A DNA stretch of 64,000 nt, taken from NCBI RefSeq assembly GCF_000687935.1, contig NZ_JHZZ01000001.1, positions 2,688,001 to 2,752,000 on the forward strand, in the 5' to 3' direction. Origin of the DNA: Polaribacter sp. Hel_I_88. Its GTDB lineage: Bacteria > Bacteroidota > Bacteroidia > Flavobacteriales > Flavobacteriaceae. Both the position numbers and the translations under genes were made by a program. Shown here piece after piece: positions 43,615 to 53,370 of the stretch. How positions within the stretch are numbered: the first letter of the stretch is position 1; the number at the start of each line of letters is the position of its first letter. A model generated the notes under the pieces. It was given only the letters and a program-made list of their open reading frames with translations. It ran no database searches and was not told the DNA's origin.

Positions 43615-43649
43615 AACTAAAAATAATAGCGCAATAGGATTACTGTTAA

Positions 43650-43680
43650 CCATCAAAATTTAAATTTTGATGGTTTTTAT
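43650..43680 (+). terminator. Intrinsic terminator
   Basis: CCATCAAAATTT and AAATTTTGATGG (43650-43673) form a perfect 12-bp stem without loop bases, followed by TTTTTAT. It closes the two-gene unit 41710-43614. Confidence 0.85.
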
Positions 43681-43937
43681 TTAATGGATACATACGTGAT
43701 GGTTTTCTTTAAGTTTTGTTTTTTTACTCGAAAAGGACTACAAATTCTAGCGTTTTTAACGATGACACAAAATTATAGCAATGCTGGCATCATTTCTACA
43801 GATGGCTTTATTACAATAGTATTTCTTTTGTAATATCACATTAAAGGCTCTTATTCATCATTGAGGATGCATAAGCAATGCCATGCTTTACAATGTTTTG
43901 TTGGTTGTTTTTTTGTTTACTATAAGTATTCTAAATT

Positions 43938-46900
43938 TTGAATTTTAAAAATATTGCCATAATGAAATCTTATAAATATTATTTAATGCTGATAGTATTG
44001 CTATTCGGCTCAAAACTAGTACACGGCCAAATAGAGGCAGTACCTATTAGTTATTACGGTACTTGGGATAGAGGTGGAGGTGTTGACGACTATGCAGACC
44101 CTAAAAACGATTATATTATAGGTATAGAAGTAATGATGAATTGGGATGATGTGCAACTTGCACCCCCAACAGGAGATCCAGCAATTGATTATGATTTTTC
44201 CGCATTTCAAAATGCTTTGCAAAATGCAGCTAACCACGATAAAATTGTAAAATTAAGCATTAATGTAGGGCCAGATTCTCCATTATGGATCTATGAAAAT
44301 GGAGTTCCTAATGTAGAAATGCAAGAGGTATTAAAGCCAAAATGGTCTAATTGGCCTCATTATTTAAATGAAAATTATAAATCGTATTATTTTGAATTGC
44401 TTAATCAGTTTTCAATATTTTTAAGAACCTTACCAGATAATTTGTTTAGTAGAATAGCCTTTGTTCAGGTAAAAACGGGTGCCACAGGAGATGAAGATCC
44501 TTATAAAGGAGATCCAATAAATTTAGAATATGAAATAGATGATGCTAATTGGACAGCTTTTCGATTAGAAGCCTATCAGATATTTAAAGAATTATTTAAC
44601 GATGTAGATGACAGAAAAATTGTGTTAACCTTTAATGCAATTGATGAAGATAAATTCCCTACGGTTCGAGACTGGGTTTTTAATACAATAGACCCCGAAA
44701 TTGGTTTCGGAATTAAGGGTGGCTTTGGAAATAGAGGACATCATTTAGTTGGAGAAAGATCATGGGCAGAAAAATGGACACCTTATTTGGTAAATCCCAA
44801 AGGCTTAAAGTTATTTTCAGCATCAGAAATGGATCAGTCTTGGAATATGCCTATTTTTAATATCAATACAGAATTAGGTTTTTATTGGTCTGCTCTTGGC
44901 GCCATGTATTCTGGTCTTTCTTCTATGAACGTTTCTAAAACAGCCATTTTATATGCTTATGATCATGAAGAAATTAGAGATATCTTTAAGATGTATAACA
45001 AATATTCCAAACAAGTATTTCCTAAAACAGCAACAACCGTAGTTTCTGTTTTTCATGAAGGTTTAGATGCGTCTAACGTAGAAAAATTTCCTGAATCAAC
45101 GTATGGAAATGCCAGGAGATTAAATGTAGAACGCTATAAAAAAATTGCTGAAGCCTATAAAGATAGAGGTGCTGCAATGGGCGATACCTTAGTAATAAAA
45201 TTTGGTCAGGTAGAACAACGTCGGCAACAAGAGGATTATAATGATGTTGGTTGGGATATTGTAGAAGGAAATTATGAACGTTTTTTAACACAAATAAATC
45301 CAGATAGCACTTCAATAGCATTGTTTAGAGTTCGAGGTAAAATAGACTCACTTTCTTCAAAGTACGATCGTTTTGCGCGATCTTTTGAGCATACTGCAAA
45401 CAGAGAAAAAGACACCATGTACTTTAAATTTCATGAAGATCTTTTTATACAAACCCAACCGAAAAAATTAACCTTTACAGTTACTTGGTTAGATAGTATT
45501 GCAGGCTCTACATGGGCTTTGCAATACAAAAACAAAGCAGGATCAATAACACAAATTCAAAAAACAAGTATTGGCGATTGGCAATGGAAAAGCGAAGTTT
45601 TTGTCATAGAAGATTTAATGACAGGAGGCGTTGGCACTAATGGGGCTGATTTTATGCTGGTAAATACAGATGATAAAAACGATATTTTTAACGGTATTGA
45701 AATAGATATTGAGCGAAATCCGATTCCTACAATTAGCTCAGTCAAAGATGGCGATTGGTCAGACCCCACAACATGGGACACAGGTGTTGTACCTACAATG
45801 AATGATAATGTTCTGATCAGTCATCAAGTACGTGTTTTTTCTGAGAATAATCAAGCTAATGACGTTACCATAAATAACCCAGATGGTTTGTTGCTCATTA
45901 ATGTTCAAAAGTCATTAACCATTCATGGCAATTTAGTAAATAACGATGCCATACGATTCAATAACAACGGTATTGGGCAAGAAATGGGTACTGTTATTTT
46001 AAAAGGCACCTATAGTGGAGGTAATGTAACTGTAAATTATAAGGCTTCATTACCAAACGAAGATAATTGGTTTTTAATAGGCTCACCTTTGCAAGATGTT
46101 GCTATCTCAGACTTTATTGCAAATAGTAGCACAATAAGAAAGAATGCCAGTTTAGAAAATTCAATAGGTTTCTATAATGATTCAAAACCTCAAGGTGCTA
46201 AGTATACGTATTTTACAGATGAAGCTGCGTTAGAAGCCGGTAATTTTACATATGGTAAAGGTTATGCTGCCCTAATAGATGCTCCAGGTGGCGTCGAATC
46301 GGATAATAAATTTCAATTTAAAGGACTCTTTAACACTTCAGATGTTGCAATTAAAATATCAGATGCAGGAAACGGTTTTAATTTGTTAGGTAATCCATAC
46401 ACTACTTTCTTGTTCGCAAATATTGATGGAAATGAAACTGATAATATATTAAGCTATAATGCTTCAGTTTTAGAAGAAAATACACTTTGGTTGTATGAAA
46501 GTTCTACTGGTGCTATGTTAACAAAAAATTTAGGCGATACTGGTTTTGAGATTGCACCCATTCAAGGTTTTTTTGTGAAAGCCAAAATCGGTGGAGGTAC
46601 AGATCAAAATTTTAGAATTACAGAAGCTATGCAAACACACAATACATCAGGGAGTGTTTTTTATAAGTCAGCTTATAACAAAAGATTTCAAATCGATTTA
46701 AAAATTACAGAGGGTCAAAATAGTTCATCAACCTCAATAAGATACATAGCAGGCACTACAACTGATTGGGATAATGGATATGATAGTTCTACTTTTAATG
46801 GTGATGCGAATCTAGAAATAGCAACACAACTCGTTACCAATAATAATGGTAAAAATTTAGCGATACAATCCTTGCCAAATACAGCTTTTGAGACTGCCGT

Positions 46901-47369
46901 TATTCCGATAAGTATTATTGCTGATGCAAACAAGGAAATTACAATTTCTGCAGCAATACAAAACCTACCAAATGGACATTATGTGTTTGTAGAAGACAGA
47001 GAAGCAAATAAATTTACAGAATTAAATGACAACAATCCTTCTTTTTCTTTCAAACCCGATACTGTTGTAAGCGGTGCTGGGCGTTTTTATCTTCATACCA
47101 CCTCAGCTGTCTTAAATATAGATTCAGAAGTAGTAGAAAATGTTGCCATTTACACAACTGATACAAGTACACTAAAAATTATTGGTTTGCAAAGTGGAAA
47201 TACCGATGTAAAGATTTTTTCTACCTTAGGAAAAAAAGTGGCAGAGACTTTTTTCCATAGCAATGGTGCTAAAGAAATTGCATTATCAAATCTATGTAGA
47301 GGTATTTATATTGTTCAAGTAAATACTAAGAGTAAAACGATACGTAAAAAAGTAATTCTAGAATTATAA
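43938..47369 (+). CDS. Large secreted glycoside-hydrolase-like protein with T9SS domain (paralogue 1)
   Basis: 1143 residues. A signal peptide (MKSYKYYLMLIVLLFGSKLV..HGQ; an internal Met after the annotated start is the likelier start) precedes a TIM-barrel-like hydrolase domain, about 33-595. It opens EAVPISYYGTWDRGGGVDDY and holds INVGPDSPLWIYENGVP. Acidic residues conserved in all three paralogues sit in VKTGATGDE (Glu186) and FSASEMD (Glu297). The shape recalls clan GH-A GH42-like enzymes (for example GH167), but I cannot assign the family. Residues about 600-1143 repeat the 564-residue protein upstream, ending in a T9SS sorting domain. It is likely an outer-surface polysaccharide hydrolase. 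Confidence 0.72.
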   Translation: MNFKNIAIMKSYKYYLMLIVLLFGSKLVHGQIEAVPISYYGTWDRGGGVDDYADPKNDYIIGIEVMMNWDDVQLAPPTGDPAIDYDFSAFQNALQNAANHDKIVKLSINVGPDSPLWIYENGVPNVEMQEVLKPKWSNWPHYLNENYKSYYFELLNQFSIFLRTLPDNLFSRIAFVQVKTGATGDEDPYKGDPINLEYEIDDANWTAFRLEAYQIFKELFNDVDDRKIVLTFNAIDEDKFPTVRDWVFNTIDPEIGFGIKGGFGNRGHHLVGERSWAEKWTPYLVNPKGLKLFSASEMDQSWNMPIFNINTELGFYWSALGAMYSGLSSMNVSKTAILYAYDHEEIRDIFKMYNKYSKQVFPKTATTVVSVFHEGLDASNVEKFPESTYGNARRLNVERYKKIAEAYKDRGAAMGDTLVIKFGQVEQRRQQEDYNDVGWDIVEGNYERFLTQINPDSTSIALFRVRGKIDSLSSKYDRFARSFEHTANREKDTMYFKFHEDLFIQTQPKKLTFTVTWLDSIAGSTWALQYKNKAGSITQIQKTSIGDWQWKSEVFVIEDLMTGGVGTNGADFMLVNTDDKNDIFNGIEIDIERNPIPTISSVKDGDWSDPTTWDTGVVPTMNDNVLISHQVRVFSENNQANDVTINNPDGLLLINVQKSLTIHGNLVNNDAIRFNNNGIGQEMGTVILKGTYSGGNVTVNYKASLPNEDNWFLIGSPLQDVAISDFIANSSTIRKNASLENSIGFYNDSKPQGAKYTYFTDEAALEAGNFTYGKGYAALIDAPGGVESDNKFQFKGLFNTSDVAIKISDAGNGFNLLGNPYTTFLFANIDGNETDNILSYNASVLEENTLWLYESSTGAMLTKNLGDTGFEIAPIQGFFVKAKIGGGTDQNFRITEAMQTHNTSGSVFYKSAYNKRFQIDLKITEGQNSSSTSIRYIAGTTTDWDNGYDSSTFNGDANLEIATQLVTNNNGKNLAIQSLPNTAFETAVIPISIIADANKEITISAAIQNLPNGHYVFVEDREANKFTELNDNNPSFSFKPDTVVSGAGRFYLHTTSAVLNIDSEVVENVAIYTTDTSTLKIIGLQSGNTDVKIFSTLGKKVAETFFHSNGAKEIALSNLCRGIYIVQVNTKSKTIRKKVILEL

Positions 47370-47503
47370 AAATGCGAAATTAAAATGTAAAATTAAAGTA
47401 GAAAATTTACAAGTAAAAAATATCTAAAAAAAAGATTACATCATATCATAAATTTGTAGATGTAAATCAAATTACAAAGAAAACAAGTCCCCCATTTTTT
47501 AAG

Positions 47504-47540
47504 CCATCAAGAATTTATTCTTGATGGTTTTTAAATTTTT
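47504..47540 (+). terminator. Intrinsic terminator
   Basis: CCATCAAGAA (47504-47513) and TTCTTGATGG (47518-47527) form a perfect 10-bp stem with TTTA loop, followed by TTTTTAAATTTTT. The stem nearly matches that at 43650 (CCATCAA arms), so the two terminators may be related copies. Confidence 0.85.
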
Positions 47541-47728
47541 AGATTTTCATCTAAATTCTTTCATAATAATAGTGATAAAACAATTTCAACCAATGAATGA
47601 CATTCTTTCTATAGATTTTTGAAAGGTCTTTTTTTTACTTTATATACAATGAAATCGTTTAAATTTTTATGTAAACAAGAAACATTAAATTGTAGGAAAC
47701 ACCTTTTTTTATAAAACACTACTATGAT

Positions 47729-48430
47729 CAAATTGAAGCTGTACCTATTAAATAATATGTCGTTTGGGATACAGAAGAAGGAGTAGAAGACTATTCAGAC
47801 CTTAATAATGACTATATAGTAGGAATTGAAGTTGTAGAGCGATGGTCTGAAGTGCAGCTTAGCGCCTGTAAAATATACACTTTTACAAAATTTAGACGGG
47901 CACTAGAGGGTGCAGCAAATTATGATAAATTAGTCAAGTTAAGTCTCGAAGTTGGCCCAGATGCACCACTTTGGATTTATGAAAATGGAGTATCTAACTT
48001 ACATATGCAAAAAAATTTAAAGCCCAAATAGTTAAATCGTCCTAATTATTTCAACCCCACTTACAAAAAGTATTATTTTGATTGAATAAAAAATTTCGCT
48101 CTTTTTTTGCGAGAATTACCTCAACATTTGTTTAATCGCATTGAATTTGTCTAAGTAAAAACTGGTGCTACAGGAGATTAAGCCCCTTAAAAAGGAGATC
48201 CTGTAAATTCAGAATACATTATAGACGAAAATGATGACGATTGGAGAGCATTTAGTTTGGAATCTTATAAGAAATTTAAAGAACTGTTTAACGATGTTTC
48301 TGATTGAAAAATTGTGTTATCTTTTAATGCAATTGACGAAGATAAATTTCCTATTATTCGTGATTAGGTTTTTAATGAGATTGACCCTGAAATTGGTTTT
48401 GGTGTAAAAGGTGGTTTTGGTAATAGTTGT
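47729..48430 (+). pseudogene. Fourth GH-like paralogue, N-terminal relic with eight stops in one frame
   Basis: The frame from 47729 reads QIEAVPIK, stop, YVVWDTEEGVEDYSDLNNDY, VEVGPDAPLWIYENGVSN-type sequence, VKTGATGD and EIGFGVKGGFGN. It aligns without indels for about 234 codons with residues about 32-265 of the 43938 protein. TAA, TAG or TGA replaces Tyr, Trp, Leu, Gln, Glu, Tyr, Arg and Trp codons in turn. Frame is preserved throughout, so decay has been by substitution only. The signal peptide, the second half of the barrel and any C-terminal domain are missing. It is dead by any standard reading. Confidence 0.88.
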
Positions 48431-48641
48431 TGATGACTTTAATGATTGGATTGGTGTTTAAGGTATTTCCTCACAAATAAAAACACTAAATATTAACGAG
48501 TTGGTTTAGCGTCCTTTGACTTTAAAAAAAACTTTGAACAGGGTAAATGGGACAATATAACACGATATGTGAAACATATTTACTTGGTTAATCTTATATA
48601 AAGTTTGGTTCTTTGGAAAACCAACTGTAAATATTTAACTT

Positions 48642-51263
48642 ATGAGAAGTTTATTACCAATTTTAGTAATGTGTTTTGTTACAATTAGCATTTATGCACA
48701 AACAAAAAAAAATGTTATTCCTATCACGAATCAAGATTTTGAAATGGGAGGAAATCTCGAAGGAGAAACGGATGCTAATACAGGAATAACTTCTTACAAA
48801 AGCCTTATTGGTTTTACCTTTAGTACTACTGGAAATGCTGCTATAGATCCAGATAATAGTGGTGCAATGCTTGATGAAGGGCAATCAAATAGAGTGCTGA
48901 ATCTTAATGTAACGTCAAAAGGTTTGCGTAAGGACCTCATAATGGAAACAGATCCAATTGATATTACTCGTTACGACTTGGGTGAAGAGTTTACCTTCAC
49001 TTGGCGTATGAAAACATCAGAAAAAACAAAAAAAGCAGCTGATTATAATATAAAAGTAATAGCGTATGATGAGAATGATAATAATATTTCTTCAGCAACC
49101 ATTGTGCAAGAAAATGAGAAAAGAGGCAATTTTAAAAACAATCCTGGAGAATATCAATCCATTGAAAAGGTTGTAACTGTAAATTCAAATGCAACAGGAG
49201 GAAATACAGCGAAATATATTGCTTTAAGAATAGAACTAGGTAAGATGCTTGTTGGAACCATAACAATAGATGATTTTAAACTGACAACCACTGGTAATTA
49301 TGGATCAAAAGAAGCAGTACCCATTAGTTATTATGGGTCATGGGATCGAGGAGGTGCGATTGATGATTATTCAGATTCAAAATACGATTATATATTAGGT
49401 ATAGAAGCAAATCCACATTGGGAGGAGATCCAACCTACAGGTCCAGATAGTTTTGATTTTTCTGAATTTCAATTAGCTCTAGACAACGCGTATACTTATA
49501 ACAAATTAGTGAAGCTTAGCATCAATGTAGGTCCAGAATCGCCTTTATGGATTTACGAGAACGGTGTGCCTTTAGCAGAAGGTGTCGACGAAAATACTAA
49601 TGAGCCAAATTGGCCATATTATTTAGATCAAGATTATAAAAACTATTATTTTAAGTTAATAGAAGAATTCTCACTCTTTTTAAGGAATCAACCGGACCAT
49701 ATTTTCGAGCGTATTGCATTTATACAAGTAAAAACAGGTGCTACTGGTGATGAGGCGCCGTATAAAGGAACTCCTGACGATAGTCAATATCGTATTACCG
49801 ATGAAGATTGGGAAAAATTTCGTATTGAATCATTTGAAGTATTTAAGCAATATTTTAATGATGTAAGTGACCGAAAAGTAGTATTGCTTTTTAATAATGT
49901 AGATCCAGCCAAATACCCTGAAGTTTATAATTGGTTAATGACTGAGATAGATCCTGAAATTGGATTTGGAATAAAAGGTGGAGCATATAATAGGGGGCAT
50001 CATCTAAGTGATGAACAAACCTTTAAAGAACAATGGCTACCTTATTTGGTAAATCCAAAAGGGATGAAACTGTTTTCCGCATCGGAGATGGATCAATCAT
50101 GGCAAAAGCCCATTTTTAGCATCAATACAGAGTTAAGTTTTTATTGGGCAATTTTGTCAGCTATAAATACAGGCGTATCTACCACCAATATTACAGGTAG
50201 TGCTGTGAATTACATTTATGAGCATGATGAAATCAGAGATATTTATAAAATGTACAATAAGTACGCACAGCAAGTATATCCTCAAAAGGCAACAGCGGCT
50301 ATATCTGTTTTACATGAGGGCCTAAATTCTGCTAATACCGAAAAATTTTCTGTAAGTACTTATGGAGTTGCAAACAAAAGAAATACCGATCGTTATGAAG
50401 CCATATGTAATGTATACGCAGCTGGAAGAGGTGCTAAGATGGACGACTTAGTGGCTGCTACAAAGGGTCAGGTATACCAACGTAAGGAGTCACAAACAGG
50501 TTATAATGATTCGGGTTGGGGAATAGCTGAAGGTAATTATGAACGGTTTTTGTATCAAATTAAACCAGATAGTACCTCTATTGGTTTGTTTAGAGTACGA
50601 GGAGAAATAGATGCCACATCTTCTAAATACGACCGTTTTGCACGATCTTTTGAAAATAGTACGGGTAAAAACACCATGTATTTTAAATTTGATGATGAGA
50701 TGTTCATAGAAACATTACCAGCTAGCCTATCCTTTACCATTACATGGCTAGATAAAAATGCAGGTTCTACATGGGCGTTAAAATACAAGGATGGTACTAT
50801 CGATAAAACAGCTCTTGAAATAACAGGCCAAGGCACCAATGAATGGAAGACGGAACAAGTAACCATTAATGATATATCAGTAGGAGGAACAGGATTAAAT
50901 GGTTCTGATTTTACGCTGGTAAACACAGATGCTGTTGACGATATTTTTCATGGCATAGAGGTAGATATTGTTAGAGGCGATTACATAACCTCTAGCAGGT
51001 CTGTTAGTGAAAAAAATATAGAAGATACTCCGATACAGCAAATAAGTATGTATCCTAATCCTACAAATTCTTTAGTGAGTTGGAACGCTCCGGGTAAAAT
51101 TAATAAAGTTCAAGTTAGAAACATAACAGGTGCATTAGTACTACAAGCAAATAACCCAACTTCTAATACGATTAATTTAGAAAGCTTAAAAAGTGGTATG
51201 TATTTTGTTAAGTTTTATCAAACAAATAAAAAAGTTGTAGTAAAAAAACTTATTAAATATTAG
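48642..51263 (+). CDS. Secreted glycoside-hydrolase-like protein with N-terminal CBM-like and T9SS domains (paralogue 2)
   Basis: 873 residues. The signal peptide is MRSLLPILVMCFVTISIYAQ. A jelly-roll carbohydrate-binding-like domain (about 24-222; NQDFEMGGNLEGETDANTGI, TWRMKTSEKTKK) precedes the hydrolase domain (about 225-785) that starts EAVPISYYGSWDRGGAIDDY. That domain has INVGPESPLWIYENGVP, VKTGATGDEAPYKG and FSASEMDQSWQ. A T9SS C-terminal domain (about 800-873: QISMYPNPTNSLVSWN, SGMYFVKFYQTNKKVVVKK) follows. It shares the catalytic domain with 43938 and 62120 but has a different N-terminal accessory domain and a shorter C-terminus. It is expected to act outside the cell on the same or a related glycan. 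Confidence 0.75.
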   Translation: MRSLLPILVMCFVTISIYAQTKKNVIPITNQDFEMGGNLEGETDANTGITSYKSLIGFTFSTTGNAAIDPDNSGAMLDEGQSNRVLNLNVTSKGLRKDLIMETDPIDITRYDLGEEFTFTWRMKTSEKTKKAADYNIKVIAYDENDNNISSATIVQENEKRGNFKNNPGEYQSIEKVVTVNSNATGGNTAKYIALRIELGKMLVGTITIDDFKLTTTGNYGSKEAVPISYYGSWDRGGAIDDYSDSKYDYILGIEANPHWEEIQPTGPDSFDFSEFQLALDNAYTYNKLVKLSINVGPESPLWIYENGVPLAEGVDENTNEPNWPYYLDQDYKNYYFKLIEEFSLFLRNQPDHIFERIAFIQVKTGATGDEAPYKGTPDDSQYRITDEDWEKFRIESFEVFKQYFNDVSDRKVVLLFNNVDPAKYPEVYNWLMTEIDPEIGFGIKGGAYNRGHHLSDEQTFKEQWLPYLVNPKGMKLFSASEMDQSWQKPIFSINTELSFYWAILSAINTGVSTTNITGSAVNYIYEHDEIRDIYKMYNKYAQQVYPQKATAAISVLHEGLNSANTEKFSVSTYGVANKRNTDRYEAICNVYAAGRGAKMDDLVAATKGQVYQRKESQTGYNDSGWGIAEGNYERFLYQIKPDSTSIGLFRVRGEIDATSSKYDRFARSFENSTGKNTMYFKFDDEMFIETLPASLSFTITWLDKNAGSTWALKYKDGTIDKTALEITGQGTNEWKTEQVTINDISVGGTGLNGSDFTLVNTDAVDDIFHGIEVDIVRGDYITSSRSVSEKNIEDTPIQQISMYPNPTNSLVSWNAPGKINKVQVRNITGALVLQANNPTSNTINLESLKSGMYFVKFYQTNKKVVVKKLIKY

Positions 51264-51327
51264 TAATTGTTGAGGTCAGTAGTTAGTTGCTTATTTTAAA
51301 TTGAATTATTAAAAAGAATGTCAGACT

Positions 51328-51377
51328 GAGCGCAGTCGAAGCCCTATTTAAACAATTAAGAGTTCTCGACTGCGCTC
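51328..51377. repeat. 12-bp perfect inverted repeat (flavobacterial type)
   Basis: GAGCGCAGTCGA (51328-51339) and TCGACTGCGCTC (51366-51377) pair perfectly around a 26-base loop, preceded by TGTCAGACT and followed by GAACTGATAGC. It resembles the dispersed GAGCGCAGTCGA repeats of Flavobacteriaceae. Because of its position it might end transcription of the 873-residue gene or protect the mRNA, but there is no U-tract. Confidence 0.7.
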
Positions 51378-51527
51378 GAACTGATAGCAGTGTAAATTTT
51401 AATTGCTTGATATTCAATGAATAATTTGTTTAAATTATAAGTATTTACCTACTGACCTCTAAATAATTGATTTTTAGCTTGAGTTCATTGAATTTTATGA
51501 AATGATAAAATAATTTCAGTAATATAT

Positions 51528-53330
51528 GTGATGAATAAAAAAAACAATGCTACTTTAAAATCCGGTATATCGATAATCTTGTTTTTATTTTTTTGGAGCA
51601 TCGCACTCAACGCTCAAAAATCAAAATATCAAGTTAAACCAATACAAACGGGAATCATGGCATCTTCAACAGATGCCGAGCAATGGTTTAAAGACATCGC
51701 TGGTTGGGGTGTAAAAAGTTGGGAATGTTTTGCGCCACATTACAGAGCGCAACTATTTAGACTGGACGTTAGTCAACGCATAAATGGTGAACTTTTAGGA
51801 AATGACACTACTATTCCGTGGTTAGAAGAATTGATGCCTGAATTTCAAAGTTTTCAAAATAAAGACGAGTATCAATGGCAGGAAGCCATGATTCTTAAAG
51901 CTTATAAAGGATGTGTCGACAATAATATCGATTTTAATTACGGCTATCCATTCCCAATGTTTCCGGTTCAAGATGTAGAATTGGTTAGAAAATTTAAGCC
52001 AGAATTATTTGATTCAAAGGGCAAATTTATGCTGACTCATCCTTTTTTAAGGGGTTTACTTAAAGATCATATCCGCTTATTAAAAAGGAAATTACCACTA
52101 TTAAAAGGTGTAACGGTTTGGATGTGTGAAGGCAATGGAGAACTCGTAAAATTTGATGAGGAAGATCTTAAAAATAATAAAGCCTGGTTAAATACTTGGG
52201 TTGGTGCCTTGAGCGAAGTTTGCAAAGAATTAAATATTCAAGGAACAGTTTTCGCACATGATTATTTTCATACCAATAAAACGCATAGAAACGTATTCGA
52301 GGTGTTATCAAAATATCCTGATATTATTATCATGGAGGACAACACCTGGCCAGAAGAAAACACCTTAATACCGCCTTTTGCCTTTATGCCACAACATGAT
52401 CAAAACTTATTATTTTCAAGTAATAAAGTATCCCAGAATTGTTTAACAGACTCTGAATATCTAGGGCAAGGTTTCTATCCTAGCGTTTTTCCTAGATGGT
52501 GGAAAAAATCTGTGAACGAGGGAATAAAAAAAGGCGTTGATTTTATGAATGGGCGTACTTTTTTTTGGGATAGGGGTACAACAGATATCTCTTTTGACAG
52601 AATGAACGCTTATATGTTAACTCAATTTTGCTATACTCCTGATGCCGATCCTAAAGAGGTTTTAAAAAATGCTGTAGATGAATTTTTAGGAACGGATGCG
52701 CCCAATCAATTAATAGAGATACTTTTTGAAACGGAACCTATGCTTCAAAAAATAATAGGTATTAATGGCATGAGTCCTTTAAATCATTCGGGTTTTCCGA
52801 TGGCGATATTTCTAGATAAAGACTATATGAACAATATTCGATATATGAAAGCTGTTGACGATTTGTTTCAAAAACCAGGCACTACATTATATGTGCCAGA
52901 ATCAGATGATTTGGATGCTACTTTGCAGTGGCGTGTTCAAAACAGGAGTGTTTCAAAGTCTGTTAAAGTTTATTTGAAGGATAAAACAGAAGTTATAAAT
53001 TGGTTAGAAAAAGTGCTACAACAGTTGCCAGAATTAACGCGTAATTTACCTAAACAGAAGGCAGCATTCATTCTGGATGCCTATAAAGCTATTTATGTTC
53101 TAGCAAAAGGAATGAAACTTTTTGTAGAAACTGGCAAAGTACATTACGATTGGTATAGGGCTAAGAATATTTCTGTAAATAAAGCCCATCAAAAATTTAA
53201 TGAATTAGCAAATAAAATTCAAGCATTAGCTGAGGGAAGTGGAGCATTACCCTTAAATTTAAAAAAGGATATGCTCAGGTTTGCTTCGGATATTCGTATA
53301 ATAACCAAAATAAAGCCAAAGAGAATTTAA
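51528..53330 (+). CDS. Large secreted hydrolase-like protein, unassigned
   Basis: 600 residues. The signal segment is GISIILFLFFWSIALNAQ (about 13-30). The body reads like a TIM-barrel hydrolase with a helical C-terminal third, an outline shared by GH20/GH67-type enzymes. Blocks include WGVKSWECFAPHYRAQL, GCVDNNIDFNYGYPFPMFP, VTVWMCEGNGELVKF (a Glu typical of an active-site strand end), DIIIMEDNTWPEENT and FMNGRTFFWDRG. There is no T9SS domain, so it may be periplasmic. Its start lies about 150 bp after the inverted repeat, and it precedes the sulfatase gene by 41 bp on the same strand, likely one transcript. The family is not recognised. Confidence 0.6.
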   Translation: MMNKKNNATLKSGISIILFLFFWSIALNAQKSKYQVKPIQTGIMASSTDAEQWFKDIAGWGVKSWECFAPHYRAQLFRLDVSQRINGELLGNDTTIPWLEELMPEFQSFQNKDEYQWQEAMILKAYKGCVDNNIDFNYGYPFPMFPVQDVELVRKFKPELFDSKGKFMLTHPFLRGLLKDHIRLLKRKLPLLKGVTVWMCEGNGELVKFDEEDLKNNKAWLNTWVGALSEVCKELNIQGTVFAHDYFHTNKTHRNVFEVLSKYPDIIIMEDNTWPEENTLIPPFAFMPQHDQNLLFSSNKVSQNCLTDSEYLGQGFYPSVFPRWWKKSVNEGIKKGVDFMNGRTFFWDRGTTDISFDRMNAYMLTQFCYTPDADPKEVLKNAVDEFLGTDAPNQLIEILFETEPMLQKIIGINGMSPLNHSGFPMAIFLDKDYMNNIRYMKAVDDLFQKPGTTLYVPESDDLDATLQWRVQNRSVSKSVKVYLKDKTEVINWLEKVLQQLPELTRNLPKQKAAFILDAYKAIYVLAKGMKLFVETGKVHYDWYRAKNISVNKAHQKFNELANKIQALAEGSGALPLNLKKDMLRFASDIRIITKIKPKRI

Positions 53331-53370
53331 ACAATTTTTAACGGGTTGTAAAACAATAAATTTAAACATA

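Noticed and set aside
47729..48430. Stop-codon recoding or readthrough of the GH-like relic
   Set aside because: All three stop codons appear at positions of different amino acids, there is no start or C-terminal half, and intact genes use all stops normally.
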